Notes: generated by a model from the sequence alone, not told the origin. A stretch of DNA of 64,000 bases from Luzula sylvatica (GCA_946800325.1 OX326959.1:20428862-20492861); one strand, 5' to 3'; positions 34,901 through 45,558 are shown, numbered from the stretch's first letter. Numbers and translations are program-made.

Positions 34901-35759
34901 TCTAAGGATGGCCGAAAGTATCATCTCTCGACTTGTATCTTACTTTTGCGTTTGTAATTTATATTTGCGTTAAACTACTTTTTTACATTAATCATGTAAA
35001 ATCGCATCCCAATGTATTAAACTATGCTTTAATATATTAAAAGAGGCTTCACATCTTTAGCTTTTCAAAAAAAAAAAAAAAAAATCGTAATAAGTTTCAT
35101 GTTTCTAATATCATGTTAATAATACACTGATAATTACTTGTTATTTTCTTATCTATTTTAACAAGAGGGGAGATAATATATCCGCAACTTCAGCGTTCCT
35201 CTCAGCTTCCGAACTATATGAGTACGGAATAAAATTCAAAGCGAAGGAAAACCCTGATCATATATTCGACATAAGCTTTCAGAATGGTGTACTCCACATT
35301 CCACCTCTAGTAATCGATTCAATTAATATGTCCATTATAGCAAGTCTTTTATCCTGGGAGGACATTTCTGAAGCAAAAAACGGCGTGGTGACGGGCTATG
35401 TGCGTCTTATGGACTCCTTGATTAACACAAAGGAGGATGTCCAGCTACTCCAAAAGTTCAATATCGTAAACAACAAAATGCCATCCGATGATGATGCTGC
35501 TGCTTTCATCAATTCCATCGGCGACACCATAGCATTCTCTTTTGACCTGTCTAGAGGCTCCAATGTCTATGCTCCCTTGATGGAAGAAATGAGGAATTAC
35601 ATTGCCCCGAGTTGGCGTCGTAACTTGACGTCGCTGAAACACACCTACTTCAGCAACCCATGGACAGGCATCTCGGTGATTGCCGGTTCGAGCTTGTTAA
35701 TTCTTACAATCATGCAGACTTATTACACGGCGTACGCGTACTATCATCCCAATAATTAA
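29493..35759 (+). CDS. DUF247 (UPF0481) protein, gene B, two exons
   Basis: Exon 1 is 29493-30401 and exon 2 is 35166-35759. The donor CAG/GTGAG and acceptor AACAAG/AGG are in phase 0 and give 500 residues, normal for the family. Visible DUF247 blocks: QPFIFSVGPHHRR (108-120), ARACYEKSFIELS (159-171), FVRILLLDSIFLM (175-187), LLADVLLPDNQIPFFVIRKL (208-227), HLLDLYYQC (277-285), ELYEYGIKFK (319-328), FQNGVLHIPPLVID (341-354), YVRLMDSLINT (381-391) and DDDAAAFINS (411-420). A C-terminal membrane segment spans about 472-492 and is followed by a short tail. The family is plant-specific, with an unknown biochemical role, and is usually membrane-anchored. No lesion is seen. The 4.8-kb intron is swollen by four insertions. 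Same promoter, exon layout and 3' flank as gene C. Likely functional, but expression is unknown. Confidence 0.88.
30558..31214. mobile_element. hAT-like element in intron of gene B
   Basis: Inverted ends TAGGGATGTCAATG and CATTGACATCCCTA bound 657 bp with subterminal ATCCGA/TCGGAT repeats. The flanking 8-mers CGTAGTTA and CGTAACCA match at five positions, so the duplication is decayed or the ends are slightly off. No transposase. Confidence 0.7.
31360..31690. repeat. (AATA)n and AT-rich degenerate repeats in intron of gene B
   Basis: (AAAT)n at about 31361-31388, then several degenerate copies of a phrase like ATAATATAGAAATATATAAATAAC. The open frames over it are artefacts. Confidence 0.6.
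31930..31972. repeat. (AG)n microsatellite in intron of gene B
   Basis: About 13 AG units followed by a short G run, within a purine-rich stretch (31880-31985) that is GC-richer than its surroundings. Confidence 0.85.
32158..32665. mobile_element. Non-autonomous hAT element (CTATGTTGC family) in intron of gene B
   Basis: Perfect 8-bp target duplication TAGAATTC (32150-32157 and 32666-32673). Inverted ends are CTATGTTGCGCGGATAC and, inverted, CTATGTTGCACGAATAC. Inside the left part are five tandem copies of a 12-bp CGGATACTTCTC-like unit (32286-32348). A second member of the family is at 40887-41672. Confidence 0.88.
33050..33315. mobile_element. MITE-like repeat
   Basis: The right part (AAATCATGTCCACATTATCA to GGGGATGTCCAACATTTTCC) matches the minus strand of 45061-45180. 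The two ends (GATGTTTCTTCCCAAAAACT and the right end) are weakly inverted. Boundaries are uncertain. Confidence 0.4.
33343..33535. mobile_element. MITE, GCCTCCAA family (short copy)
   Basis: TTAGCCTCCAAAACTCGCTC on the left and GAGTTTTGGGGACCAAATA on the right are inverted, with AATTGA-rich arms, as in the longer members at 37604-37895 and 50693-50955. Confidence 0.5.
33894..34038 (+). mobile_element. tRNA-derived SINE in intron of gene B
   Basis: Starts TCAATGGGTTCATAGCC. An A-box-like TAGCCTAGTTGGCTGAG and a B-box-like GGTTTGATCCC, spaced as in tRNA genes, mark an internal RNA polymerase III promoter. It ends in about 19 A residues and is flanked by the 9-bp duplication ACTACTATA (33885-33893 and 34039-34047). 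Gene C lacks it at the matching place (near 57740). A second member lies at 52485-52569. Confidence 0.85.
34115..35081 (+). mobile_element. Polyadenylated retrocopy in intron of gene B
   Basis: 967 bp ending in about 15 A residues, flanked by a perfect 13-bp duplication AAATCGTAATAAG (34102-34114 and 35082-35094). This is the signature of LINE-type target-primed insertion. The body is GC-rich with an open frame from about 34320 to 34775 (Arg/Glu/Thr-rich, with near-tandem repeats of GGGGACGAGCGTAGCAACAA) and a normal-looking AT-rich 3' end. The frame matches no family I recognise. It lacks A/B boxes and reverse transcriptase. It is therefore either a processed copy of a host mRNA or the tail of an unrecognised non-LTR element. 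Gene C lacks it. Confidence 0.75.
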
Positions 35760-35936
35760 ATTATTCCTTTGCTTTGATTGAGTTCTGTCAGGGAGTTTGA
35801 TTGTGTTATATTTTTTTTATTGTTTTTATTTGGCTTGGAGTGTGTGCATTTGAATTTTACTTTGATTGTTAGTCCATTTTAGGAGTTGTCTGAAATATCA
35901 TGTATGGTTTTGTTATTTTGAATTTAAAAATTTAAT
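35760..35936 (+). other. 3' UTR of DUF247 gene B
   Basis: Collinear with 58460-58595 of gene C (TTTGATTGAGTTCTGTCAGG, then GGCTTGGAGTGTGTGCATTT). No clear polyadenylation hexamer stands out. Confidence 0.6.
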
Positions 35937-35944
35937 GGTATTGC

Positions 35945-36726
35945 CAGGGCCGGGCCTGATGTACTGCTAACGTGGCAAGCGCCACAGGCCTCACGTTACG
36001 TGAGAGTCCTCCAATTATTTTACTGCATCCATGTATTAAAATATTCGTAAATTACTATTTTACTGCATGTCATTGTCAACTAAAGAACAAGAAAAGTAGA
36101 CACTGTATCAGAAAGATAATTTATTTAGCAACCTACAAATACCTAAGTTTGTAGGACTTGACTTTGTCTTTGACCCTTTCTCCTTTAAATAATAATAATA
36201 ATAAGACACAACAATCATATTTTTCCATACAAGAACAATCAATGAGATAATGTTATCATCCGAGTCAATCATCCAATTTTATTTTCCAATGTAACATGAT
36301 AATTTGTATAATCATATATGCACACCAGGCCAGTCAAATGATTTAAAAGACCGTAAATCAAACTCAAATTTTTTAATAGCGGACTTTAATTTTTTTTATT
36401 ATATTATGTAATTTGTTAAAATTGATCCCAATTTTTTTATAATGGATCTCAATTTTTTTATAAGGACTCAAATTTTCTTGTAATGTCCATATTTATATGT
36501 GAAGAGGACGTTTTATTGCACTTATGTTTTTTTTGTTTGCAATATTCTTGATTCAAATTTACCTTTGTTTATAAAAGCAAAAATCAAGTTTAGCAGAGTA
36601 TGCATTTTTCTCCATGCATTGTAATTTTTCAAATATAATTTAAGGATTAAACTAAAAAAATAACAAAAAGCTAAGTTTCCGTTATAGTAATCGTCAAAGG
36701 CCTCCGATAACACAGGATCGGGCCTG
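35945..36726. mobile_element. Non-autonomous hAT element 3' of gene B
   Basis: Perfect 8-bp duplication GGTATTGC (35937-35944 and 36727-36734). Ends CAGGGCCGGGCCTG and GATCGGGCCTG are imperfect inverted repeats of the CAGGGCCGG hAT type. 782 bp without transposase. The paralogous site in gene C (around 61931) is uninterrupted, confirming the boundaries. Confidence 0.9.
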
Positions 36727-36833
36727 GGTATTGCTTTGTTACGGAGTGTGAACAACATAATTAAATTTAATAACGATCCGTGCTTTGTTTTATTGTTTTT
36801 GAATTGAATAATGATTGATGTTCAATTTAATTT

Positions 36834-37438
36834 AGAAGAATTCTTCAAAACCCCCCTTACTTTTTTTTCAAATTATGAAAATCCTCCAATTTTTTTAAAA
36901 ACTCCCTATTTTTTTAGATTCCGTCCAAAATCCCTATATTTTTTTTGTTTCTTTCGAAAACTCCGTAACATTTTTAAATTCCTTCAAAAAATCCCTTTGC
37001 TTTTATTATGTTTTTAATAATGACAATTATATGTTATACCCCATAATTTTATTTTATAAATCTATAATAATAAATGGATATTAAAATATTATAAAAAAAA
37101 TAATACATGAATATTAAAATATTATGACAAATAATATATTTATATTAAAATATCATTTTCAATAATTATTAATATTTTGATGTCTATGTACTGTTTATTA
37201 TAATATTTTAATATCTATATATTGTTTATAATAATATTTTAATATTTATTTATTATTTATTATAATATTTTAATATCTATGTATTATTTATTTATTATTT
37301 ATTAAATTATGAATATTTTAAAATAAAATTATGAAAAAAAGTATAATGGCCATTTTTGAAATCTTAACAAAAAGATATGAGGTTTTCAAGAGAATTTAAA
37401 AATGTTATAGGGTTTTTGAAGAAACCATAAAATATTTT
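36834..37438. mobile_element. 605-bp insert flanked by 39-bp direct repeats
   Basis: The phrase GAATTGAATAATGATTG and its surroundings occur at 36795-36833 and again at 37439-37478; gene C has the phrase once (around 62003-62035). Near-terminal inverted phrases TTCTTCAAAACCCC and GGGTTTTTGAAGAA suggest a MITE, with an AT-rich core of TATTAAAATATTATAA repeats. A related insert is in copy A (14290-14690). Confidence 0.65.
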
Positions 37439-37603
37439 GTTTTTTGAATTGAATAATGATTGGTGTTCAATTAAATTTATGTATGATTTTTTAGCTCAAT
37501 TCAGCTATTTCAGAAACCCCCAACTTAAGACGGCCTCCATGGCCATAGTCGAGGTATCTTCGTCACTAGCATCGGAACCCAAAACAAGCCAAATATATAT
37601 GGG

Positions 37604-37895
37604 GTTATATATTCAGCCTCCAACACCAAAAAAAGTTCTTGATGAGGTGGCAAAAGGGAGTTTAGTGGGTTGTTTAGCCTCTCTAATTGACTCAATTAAA
37701 TATTAATTGACACGTAAATAATTTATAACATGTTAATATTGGTACATGTTAATTGACGGATCAATTCAATTAAACGGTTCATTAATATTTAATCGAGTCA
37801 ATTAGAGAGCCTAAACAACCCACTTAATCCCACTTAATCCTCGTTTTGCCACCTCATCAAGGAACTTTTTTTGGTGTTGGAGGGCAAAGTATATA
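37604..37895. mobile_element. MITE with about 100-bp inverted arms (GCCTCCAA family)
   Basis: GCCTCCAACACCAAAAAAAG at 37615 and its inverse at 37867-37884 bound arms matching through TGATGAGGTGGCAAAA and TTGTTTAGCCTCTCTAATTG. Family members, some half-length, lie at 33343, 44930, 46575, 50693 and 53565. Confidence 0.75.
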
Positions 37896-37984
37896 TTTTT
37901 CCAATGTAGATCCTCTATTCTATGATTAGTTATTTAGATATCTTCCTCCGTTATCTCCTTTTATTTTCGTTTTATTTCTTAAAA

Positions 37985-38165
37985 CAAAATTATGTAAAAC
38001 TAGCTTGAGACTGAGTATGAACCGAGTCAGGCTGTCTCGAGTCAGGTTCGAACCAAGCTCGAGCTGAAAAACACGACTTGAACCACTATCTCGAGTCGAG
38101 CCGAGCAGGAACTGATATCAAATTGGGTTGTGTTAGTTCGAACTCAAGTAGTGCCGGCTTACGAG
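37985..38165. mobile_element. Decayed hAT fragment (GAGTCGAGCCGAGC repeats)
   Basis: AACCGAGTCAGGCTGTCTCG and CTCGAGTCGAGCCGAGCAGG resemble the subterminal repeats of the 22144-22862 element. No ends or duplication were found. Confidence 0.4.
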
Positions 38166-38259
38166 TAACTAATGAAAAATACTCCAAGCAGCAAAAGGGA
38201 CACTTTAAAAGACATATCATGTATACGTTCATCTATCAATATTGTGACTTACATGCAAT

Positions 38260-38540
38260 CAGGGGCGGATCCAGGATCCATACATAGGGGGGGGCCGGAT
38301 TTTATGGGGGGGCCGAAATAAAAAATAAATCAAAATATGTGCCTTCAGGGTCTTGAACTCAAGACCTCAAATCTCTCAAACAACAATTTTACCACTAGAC
38401 TACACTAATTTTTGTGAAATACTTACAAATTTATCATATTTATCCCTTTCCAAAAAAACAAAATCACCTCATTTTATCGCTAATATACCGGTTCCCGATT
38501 TCATGGGGGGGGGGGGGGGGGGGGCCTAGATCCGCCCCTG
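38260..38540. mobile_element. hAT MITE (CAGGGGCGGATCC family)
   Basis: Ends CAGGGGCGGATCCAGG and GATCCGCCCCTG are inverted. The flanking 8-mers CATGCAAT and CGTGCAAT differ at one base. It carries a 20-G run at 38505-38524. The minus strand of 38345-38405 has tRNA-like A- and B-box phrases (TAGTCTAGTGG and GAGTTCAAGACC), as often seen in this plant element type. Confidence 0.85.
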
Positions 38541-38548
38541 CGTGCAAT

Positions 38549-38976
38549 GCACCAATCATCCATTTTTGGGGTTAGGTTAAACGGCTAAGTAAAGCTATAA
38601 TTCTGACAAGATATGGAGACACATGTTTTATATGCATTCAAAGTTCTCATTAATTTCCAACTAATTAATATGAGAGAATGATATATATCTTTTTTTTTCC
38701 CACATGCATACGAAGCTAATTGTTAAGCTATGCATTTCTCTATATACAGTAGGTTTCTCATTTCCCTTGTTTTGAGTAATATGCTTGCTCTCTTTCATAT
38801 CAAGATATGATGGAGACACATGTTTTTGCTAATACATTGGAAAATGATAGTTTACCTCAAGGAAATGCAATTAATAATTAATGCCACGTATGCACCTAAT
38901 TGTACCACGAGATAGTGCCATATCGTACTTGTACTAGACCTAGCTTTTATAAGTCTAGTACTTATAAGTCGGTTCA
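38549..38976. other. Spacer
   Basis: AT-rich sequence between two hAT elements. No features seen. Confidence 0.5.
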
Positions 38977-38984
38977 CTGTTATG

Positions 38985-39407
38985 CAGGCCGGTCCAAGGT
39001 TTTGAAATACCCGAAGCCAAATCGAAGATTGGACCCATAAATTCATTAAGTTACTCAAAAATATCGAACGTAAAATTCAAAAAAATAGGCATGATTTATC
39101 AACCGTTCTCTTCAGAAAAAAATAATCAAACACTACTCATTGAGAATTAATAAAAACATCAACTTTTTGTTTATTTTTTCTCTTTTGAGAACCAGAAACA
39201 AACATGATACGCCTAATTATAAAATAATATCAACATAATTATTCATCAAATTCAACATGATCAATTAACATAATTATCCGACATAATCAACAAATTCAAC
39301 ATAATTATGATAATTTTTCTATCGATTCACAAACAAATTAACTATGATTAGAAAAAAATTCAAAATTGATATTCAACACAATAGATTCGTAACCCACCAG
39401 AAATTAC

Positions 39408-39455
<48 letters not shown>

Positions 39456-40436
39456 TTAAAACCCGCCAAAAAAAAAAAACCCGTCAGAAATCGGCACAAA
39501 ATCAGGGCTGAAATAAAAAATGAGAAATCTGGGGTTGAAATACATAACATCGGAAAACAATTATAATTAGCAATGTTTTAAATTGCGATATAGCGGTCCA
39601 TTGCGCTTGAACAATAATTTACACATGATCCCCGATATTGCGTCATATTGCGGCGATATTGCGGCGCTATATAGCAGGTTGCGGTGTTGCGTTTTGTGAA
39701 TATTTATTGCGATTTGCGGTATTGCGGCGCAATTGCGCCGCAATTTAAATCATTGATAATTAGTAAACAAAAATGGAAATACATACTTTAAAGCCTGAAT
39801 TAGATGCTGAAATCAGGGCAAAATATATATCGAAATCAGATGCTGAAATCAGGGCAAAATATAGATCGAAATAAGATGCTGAAATCAGGGCAAAATCAGA
39901 TCGAAATCACTATCAGATGTTGAAATTGAGCAGTGCACTTCGTCAGATGCTGAAATCAGATAGAAATACAACTATAATCAGTAAACAACGGGTAAAGATT
40001 CAAAGAATCGACAAAAAAGAGCGATTATTGAATCTATGCAAGAGAATAGAGAGAGATTACGACTTGCTTGCAGAGAAAGACCTGCAGGAGAGATGAAGAT
40101 CGTCGCCGCTTGCTGTCGCTGGTCGTGTCATCGTGTCGTCGTCGTAGCGCAGCCACAGAAATCGGCGAATCCCGTATGAATCGCCTTCGCCTAGGGTTAG
40201 GTCGAGCTCAACAGAAACGCGGGGAGAGAGAGAAGCGTGAGGGTTGGGTATGGGTTATTGCGGAGCGGGTCTGGGCTGTCGGGTGCGGGTGCGGGTTGGG
40301 TTTTGGTTTGGGTTTGATCGAAAATGAGATTATTTATGTATGTATATATATATACACTAATTTTTTTTTGTTGGACCCCCCAAATAATTGGACCCGAAAC
40401 CTTGGCTTCTCAGGCCTTTAAGATGGGCCGGCCCTG
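38985..40436. mobile_element. Non-autonomous hAT element (CAGGGCCGG type) with nested MITE
   Basis: Perfect 8-bp duplication CTGTTATG (38977-38984 and 40437-40444). Ends CAGGCCGGTCC and GGGCCGGCCCTG are inverted. 1452 bp contain a (GA)n tract (39411-39447), a nested hAT MITE (39571-39755), tandem units around AGATGCTGAAATCAGGGCAA (39790-39970) and a GC-rich stretch (40070-40320). The open frame at 40068-40421 has no recognisable domain and is not called a gene. Confidence 0.88.
39571..39755. mobile_element. hAT MITE nested in another hAT element
   Basis: 185 bp with inverted ends CAATGTTTTAAATTGCG and CGCAATTTAAATCATTG, and a perfect 8-bp duplication ATAATTAG (39563-39570 and 39756-39763). 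The interior is almost entirely GCGGT/GATATTGCGG phrases. Confidence 0.9.
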
Positions 40437-40617
40437 CTGTTATGATTGTCGGTTAATTAATGTGTTAATCAAGTGGTTACTAGATCTAGACATAATCATG
40501 TGCACACTAAATACCAATATTTATGCTAATTACTAAGTTACTTTTAGTAGGTATTTCCATTCTTATATTTAGAACTTTTAAATCTTTGGACATAATTTTA
40601 AAATTCGTATTATGTGA

Positions 40618-40813
40618 TGAACATGAATCTTAAATTGACCTATCAGAATTCATGTTCATTATGCATGAGAAAAATCTTAAAATCACATCATTTTTTTTTT
40701 TATTCTTGAGTAGTATCTTGACCAAAACACTTACTGATTATCTTAGTTTCACAAATATGACATTTACTGATTATATTAGTATCACATATATTGGCCAGAA
40801 GCATAGTGTCTAA
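40618..40813 (+). repeat. Dispersed direct repeat, copy 1
   Basis: Almost identical to 53957-54151 over about 195 bp (GAACATGAATCTTAAATTGA to GGCCAGAAGCATAGTGT). Both copies begin with an internal inverted pair GAACATGAAT / ATTCATGTTC. Confidence 0.85.
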
Positions 40814-40886
40814 ACAGTTTTCTTTAATAATGCAACATGCATACAAACAAATGTTCGGAGTCAAATAGAGTGAACACATACTAGAC

Positions 40887-41672
40887 CTATGTTGTGCCGA
40901 TATCGAGTCGTATCATATCACATACCATATTTGATATATCCATAATTGTACGATACTCGTCGAATACTTCTCAGATAATTCACCCATATTTGTGGGATAT
41001 TTCTCATTCATAACATCACGTTTCAATTATAACACACTTTTAATATTTTTGGTACGGAAATATATAATATCTGACATTAAAAATAATTAAATACATAAAT
41101 TAGAATTATTGAGAAAATAAAATATTATATATAATAGAGGTAACTTATCATGAATACTTTACAAAATATTGTGTCGATGTGTTCATATCATATGTCGGAT
41201 AATTCATAGTTCGAAAACTCAAAAACTCAACTCAATTCGGCATATAACAATAACATCATGGAGTTATTTTGAACTTGTTTAAGAACTCATTTGTTTTAAT
41301 ATAATGTTATTTTGCATAAAGATTATTTATCAACAATAAAGTGCACATAAATATTTAAAACACATTTTATTCATGCGTCACACATATTAGTAGTCTATTA
41401 ATTTTATTCGCATGTACTAATGATGAACAAAGATATAACTATTAATGAACGAAAACACATGTGAGTAGAGTCAAATCAATCGAATCATCCTGAATTCTTT
41501 CGTGATTCGCCGAGTCAAGTCTCGAATCTTACACACTCCGAGTCAAGACTCGAGTGAGAAGCAGGGTCACCAAGTAGAGTTAACTCGACAGAGTTCGATC
41601 TAGACTCGCTGTCTCGCCGAGTTTTAAAACTATGTCGGACACGATACATGCATCAACATCCATGCAATACAG
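40887..41672. mobile_element. Non-autonomous hAT element (CTATGTTGC family), with nested insert
   Basis: Left end CTATGTTGTGCCGATATCG and right end (inverted) CTGTATTGCATGGATG are weak partners; ACTAGAC flanks both ends (40880-40886 and 41673-41679). Related to 32158-32665. A nested candidate spans 41209-41636, with inverted ends CATAGTTCGAAAACTC and GAGTTTTAAAACTATG and AGTCAAGACTCGAG repeats inside. Confidence 0.65.
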
Positions 41673-41936
41673 ACTAGACTAGACCATTAGGAATCCATCC
41701 ACATAGAATCCAAAATGCAATATCCTTCTGCCCTTTTGTGCATTTTATATTAACAAAGTATGATGATTCAAAGAATCAAATTCCACCACTTAAACTAAAT
41801 GGCATAGAAAGGTTCCTTCTCTAGCATCTTTCTATTTAAGATCTACAAAAATGATTGCACCACATCCAGCATAATATATACAGTATCCGATTCATGTTCT
41901 TTGCCATAGTGAGACCACCATTAAGATTTAATCATA

Positions 41937-42665
41937 CTAGCAACACCTCGCGTAATTGCTCGGGACTTCATACCCATTTTTACATGTACCTTTTTTTTTT
42001 TTTAGAGAAAAATAGAGTAGGCTCTTGCGTCCTACTTCTATTGTTTTATAATATCATTAATAATGAAGTTTAATTTACAATTTCGTAGATATTTGCCTTG
42101 AGCAGAAATGTAAAAAAAAAACTAATCCTAATATCTTCATTTAAACCTTTAATTCTAACTATTAATTAAACCTCACAAAGAAATCCATCCTTCCTTTCCC
42201 GGTTAAGGACTACTTGATCCTTAGGAATCCAGGAAATCCTTTCCTGATTGCATTAACCTAGGTATAAAACCCTTGGTCTAAAACTGCCGCTCCCAGAAAC
42301 CCCTTATTTCGCTTGTTTCCCTTATCTTCTTCGTTGCCGCCATAGAGCTTCTTCTTAGCCGCCGTAGACAAGTATGGCGGGTGCGTTTAAACTCAATTAA
42401 TATAATCATAAAATATATACAAATATATTGATGTCAATCAATACATTATAATTAATAAATGGTCATGAAATTTAACTATTATGAATATATGCATTATAAT
42501 TAATTAGGGTCCATGAAATTGGTCAATCATTATAAATTCACATAAAATAAATAAAATATAATATGTTGTACTCCAAATAAAATTAAAGTTTCAAAACAAA
42601 TAAAAAAAAAACCGCGAATAATACACATAAAACCAAAATATATATTTTAAATGTCATTCATTAAC
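41937..42665 (-). mobile_element. Helitron-like composite repeat, copy 1 (partial)
   Basis: Read on the minus strand, a hairpin CCCGAGCAATTACGCGAGG is followed after a few bases by GCTAGT, the layout of a Helitron 3' end (hairpin, then CTRR, inserted before T). The adjoining 42380-42665 block (GTTTAAACTCAATTAATATA onward) recurs at 50310 and 53170. No Rep/helicase gene. The 42240-42375 insert here looks like a short 5' UTR (CGCTTGTTTCCCTTATCTTC) and is unexplained. Confidence 0.45.
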
Positions 42666-42941
42666 ATACAAAATATCATTTTTTTTTTTAATAAGAACAC
42701 AATTGTAAGCGATAAGGAAGAATTAGTTTGTGCATACAGTGATATATACATCTTGTGGTTTATTAACTCACCCAAAAGCCAATTTATGCCTATATACAAA
42801 GTTAGGATTATGCAACTGAGTTTGGGATATATTTTATACTTTTTCGTAATATTCAATAGTTATAATGTTGAACAGATGGTGATATTTTTACACATGTCAT
42901 GTTTTTTTTTCTATTGCAACCTAAATTATACTCAAGTATTG
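42666..42941. other. Spacer with copy of gene B upstream sequence
   Basis: 42706-42780 resembles 29275-29345 upstream of gene B. No coding sequence is supported. Confidence 0.4.
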
Positions 42942-42950
42942 AAGAAAAAT

Positions 42951-44920
42951 GGAAATTTTTTCAAAGTAACCAAGTTGGGAAACTTTATATCCGAAATAAC
43001 CAAGTTTTGAACATAATTCCCAAAATGTCTTTTGCGGGGTACCATTCCGCGCCGGGCGGAGAATGGTTGTCCGCTTTTCCTTAATTACTGACCTGGGGAG
43101 ATTAAAAAACAATTAAGGAAAAGGCGGAGAATGGAAGTCCGATTGATTGAAAAATTGATATTTGCTCCCAAATTTTACCATAACATTATCTAAGTTCTAA
43201 AGTAGTTTATTTAATTAAACTAATAACTAATACATGTTGGCTGTTAACTTAATACGTAATTAATAATTATTCGAATACTTAAATTTGAATAAATTTTACT
43301 GAATATTTAATTATATATCTTAATTATCAATATAATTGAACGTGATAACTAAATAAAGGATAATTCGGCGGGTAAGTTTTGGAGTAGAATAAAAATTTTA
43401 TATATTTTTTCAAACCTTTCACGTGGTGTTTGTCGGATATTAAAAAAAAAAATTATACTACTCCAAAATGTACCCGCCGAATTATCCATTATTTAGTTAT
43501 TACGTTCAATTATGTTGATAATTAAGAAATATAATTAAATATTCAGTAAAATTTATTCAAATTTAAGTATTCGAATAATTATTAAATATGTATTAAGTTA
43601 ACAGCCAACATGTACTAGTTATTATTTTTATTAAATATATCAATTTAGAACATAGATAATGTTATGGTAAAATTCGGAAACAAATACCAAATTTTATCAT
43701 AAGGTGATTTATGTTCTAAATTAATATATTTAATTAAAATAATAATTAGTACATGTTGGCTGTTAACTTAATACGTAATTAATAATTATTCGAATTCATA
43801 AATTTGAATAAATTTTAATGAATATTTAATTATATATCTTAATTATCAATATAATTGAACGTGATAACTAAATAATGGATTATTCGGCGGGTACGTTTCG
43901 GAGAAAATTAATTTTCTTTTAATATCTGACACACGCGTTGGAAAAAAATATATAACAAAAATTATTCAACTCCCAAGTGTACCCGCCGAATTATCCATTA
44001 CTTAGTTATTACGTTCAATTATGTTGATAATTAAGAAATATAATTAAATATTCATTAAAATTTATTCCAATTTAAGAATTCGAACAATTATTAATTACGT
44101 ATTAAGTTAATAACCAACATATATTGGTTATTATTTTAATTAAATATACTAATTTAGAACATAGATCATGTTATGATAAAATTTGGTATTTGTTTCCGAA
44201 TTTTACCATAACATTATCTGTGTTCTAAATTGGTATATTTAATAAAAATAATAACTAGTACATGTTGGCTGTTAACTTAATACATATTTAATAATTATTC
44301 GAATACTTAAATTTGAATAAATTTTACTGAATATTTAATTATATTTCTTAATTATCAACATAATTGAACGTAATAACTAAATAATGGATAATTCGGCGGG
44401 TACATTTTGGAGTAGTATAATTTTTTTTTAATATCCGACAAACACCACGTGAAAGGTTTGAAAAAATATATAAAATTTTTATTCTACTCCAAAACTTACC
44501 CGCCGAATTATCCATTATTTAGTTATCACGTTCAATTATATTGATAATTAAGATATATAATTAAATATTCAGTAAAATTTATTCAAATTCAAGTATTCGA
44601 ATAATTATTAATTACGTATTAAGTTAACAACCAACATGTATTAGTTATTAGTTTAATTAAATAAACTACTTTAGAACATAGATAATGTTATGGTAAAATT
44701 TGGGAGCAAATATCAATTTTTCAATCAGGCGGACTTCCATTCTCCGCCTTTTTCTTAATTGTTTTTTAATCTCCCCAGGTCAGTAATTAAGGAAAAGCGG
44801 ACAACCATTCTCCGCCCGGCGTGGAATGGTACCCCGCAAAAGACATTTTTGGAATTATGTTCAAAACTTGGTTATTTCGGGTATAAAATTTTCCAACTTG
44901 GTTACTTTGATAAAATTCCC
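42951..44920. mobile_element. Palindromic Mutator-like element, 1970 bp
   Basis: Perfect 9-bp duplication AAGAAAAAT (42942-42950 and 44921-44929), the length typical of Mutator-like elements. The terminal arms match almost base for base when inverted (CAAAGTAACCAAGTTGG near each end, then CCAAGTTTTGAACATAATTC). The whole element folds on itself around about 43.94 kb. Inside, a unit of about 210 bp (GCTGTTAACTTAATACG, TTAATTATCAATATAATTGA, GGATAATTCGGCGGGTA) occurs six times in alternating orientation (about 43155, 43480, 43690, 43985, 44190 and 44500). The mirror-image short open frames near both ends come from the arms. No transposase. Confidence 0.92.
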
Positions 44921-44926
44921 AAGAAA

Positions 44927-45058
44927 AATATAGTTAGCCTCCAAACTCACCACAATTTCTTTGTTGAGGTGACAAAATAAATTTATTAACATTTCTAATT
45001 AATTCAATTAAAGATTAATTGACACGTTTAATTAAGACATCAATAATTTATAATATAT
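44927..45058. mobile_element. MITE half-copy (GCCTCCAA family)
   Basis: GTTAGCCTCCAAACTCACC, TTGTTGAGGTGACAAAAT and TTAATTGACACG match the left arm of 37604-37895; the right arm is absent. The Mutator-like element inserted at its left edge. Confidence 0.6.
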
Positions 45059-45556
45059 CTTTTTGGAAAATATTGGACATACCCCCACCTCTCCCCCACA
45101 TCCTCGATGACATGGATATGATTTAACAAATTAAAAATTAGAACTTTAATTCATGATTTAACATCTTAATTGTATGTTCAATCATAAATAATGATAACTA
45201 AATTATAAATTAACATCTTTATTTATATCTTTCATGAATAATGTAAAAATATTTTACTAATATTATGAAAAAAATCAGATCTAACCAATATATATTAATT
45301 TTCATATTTAAATATATATAACATGTTACAATTTAATTGTGTTTTTACGATGAAAAAAATTAAGAATAAAAATATTTTTTTTGTATATGAAAATTTTTAT
45401 TTGCATGATTTATGAAAAGTTATAAACTATAAATCATAAATGTAAGAAATATCAACCACCAATTCATCATTAACATATAAAATATCATTTAAAAAAAAAC
45501 ACAATTGTAAAATTATATCATAAGAAATTAACAATTAATTCATAGTTTCATACATG

Positions 45557-45558
<2 letters not shown>
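45059..45558. other. Spacer with repeat fragments
   Basis: 45061-45180 matches the minus strand of 33200-33315. 45440-45558 matches the body of the Helitron-like composite family (compare 53450-53560). Confidence 0.5.

Noticed and set aside
40068..40421. Possible 117-aa gene
   Set aside because: It lies wholly inside a hAT element with a perfect target duplication, is Arg-rich from GC-rich repeat DNA, and has no recognisable domain.
42921..44980. Two near-identical small proteins (about 63-73 aa) near 43.0 and 44.8 kb
   Set aside because: They are mirror copies within the inverted arms of the palindromic Mutator-like element; the identity is explained by the arms, not by coding selection.
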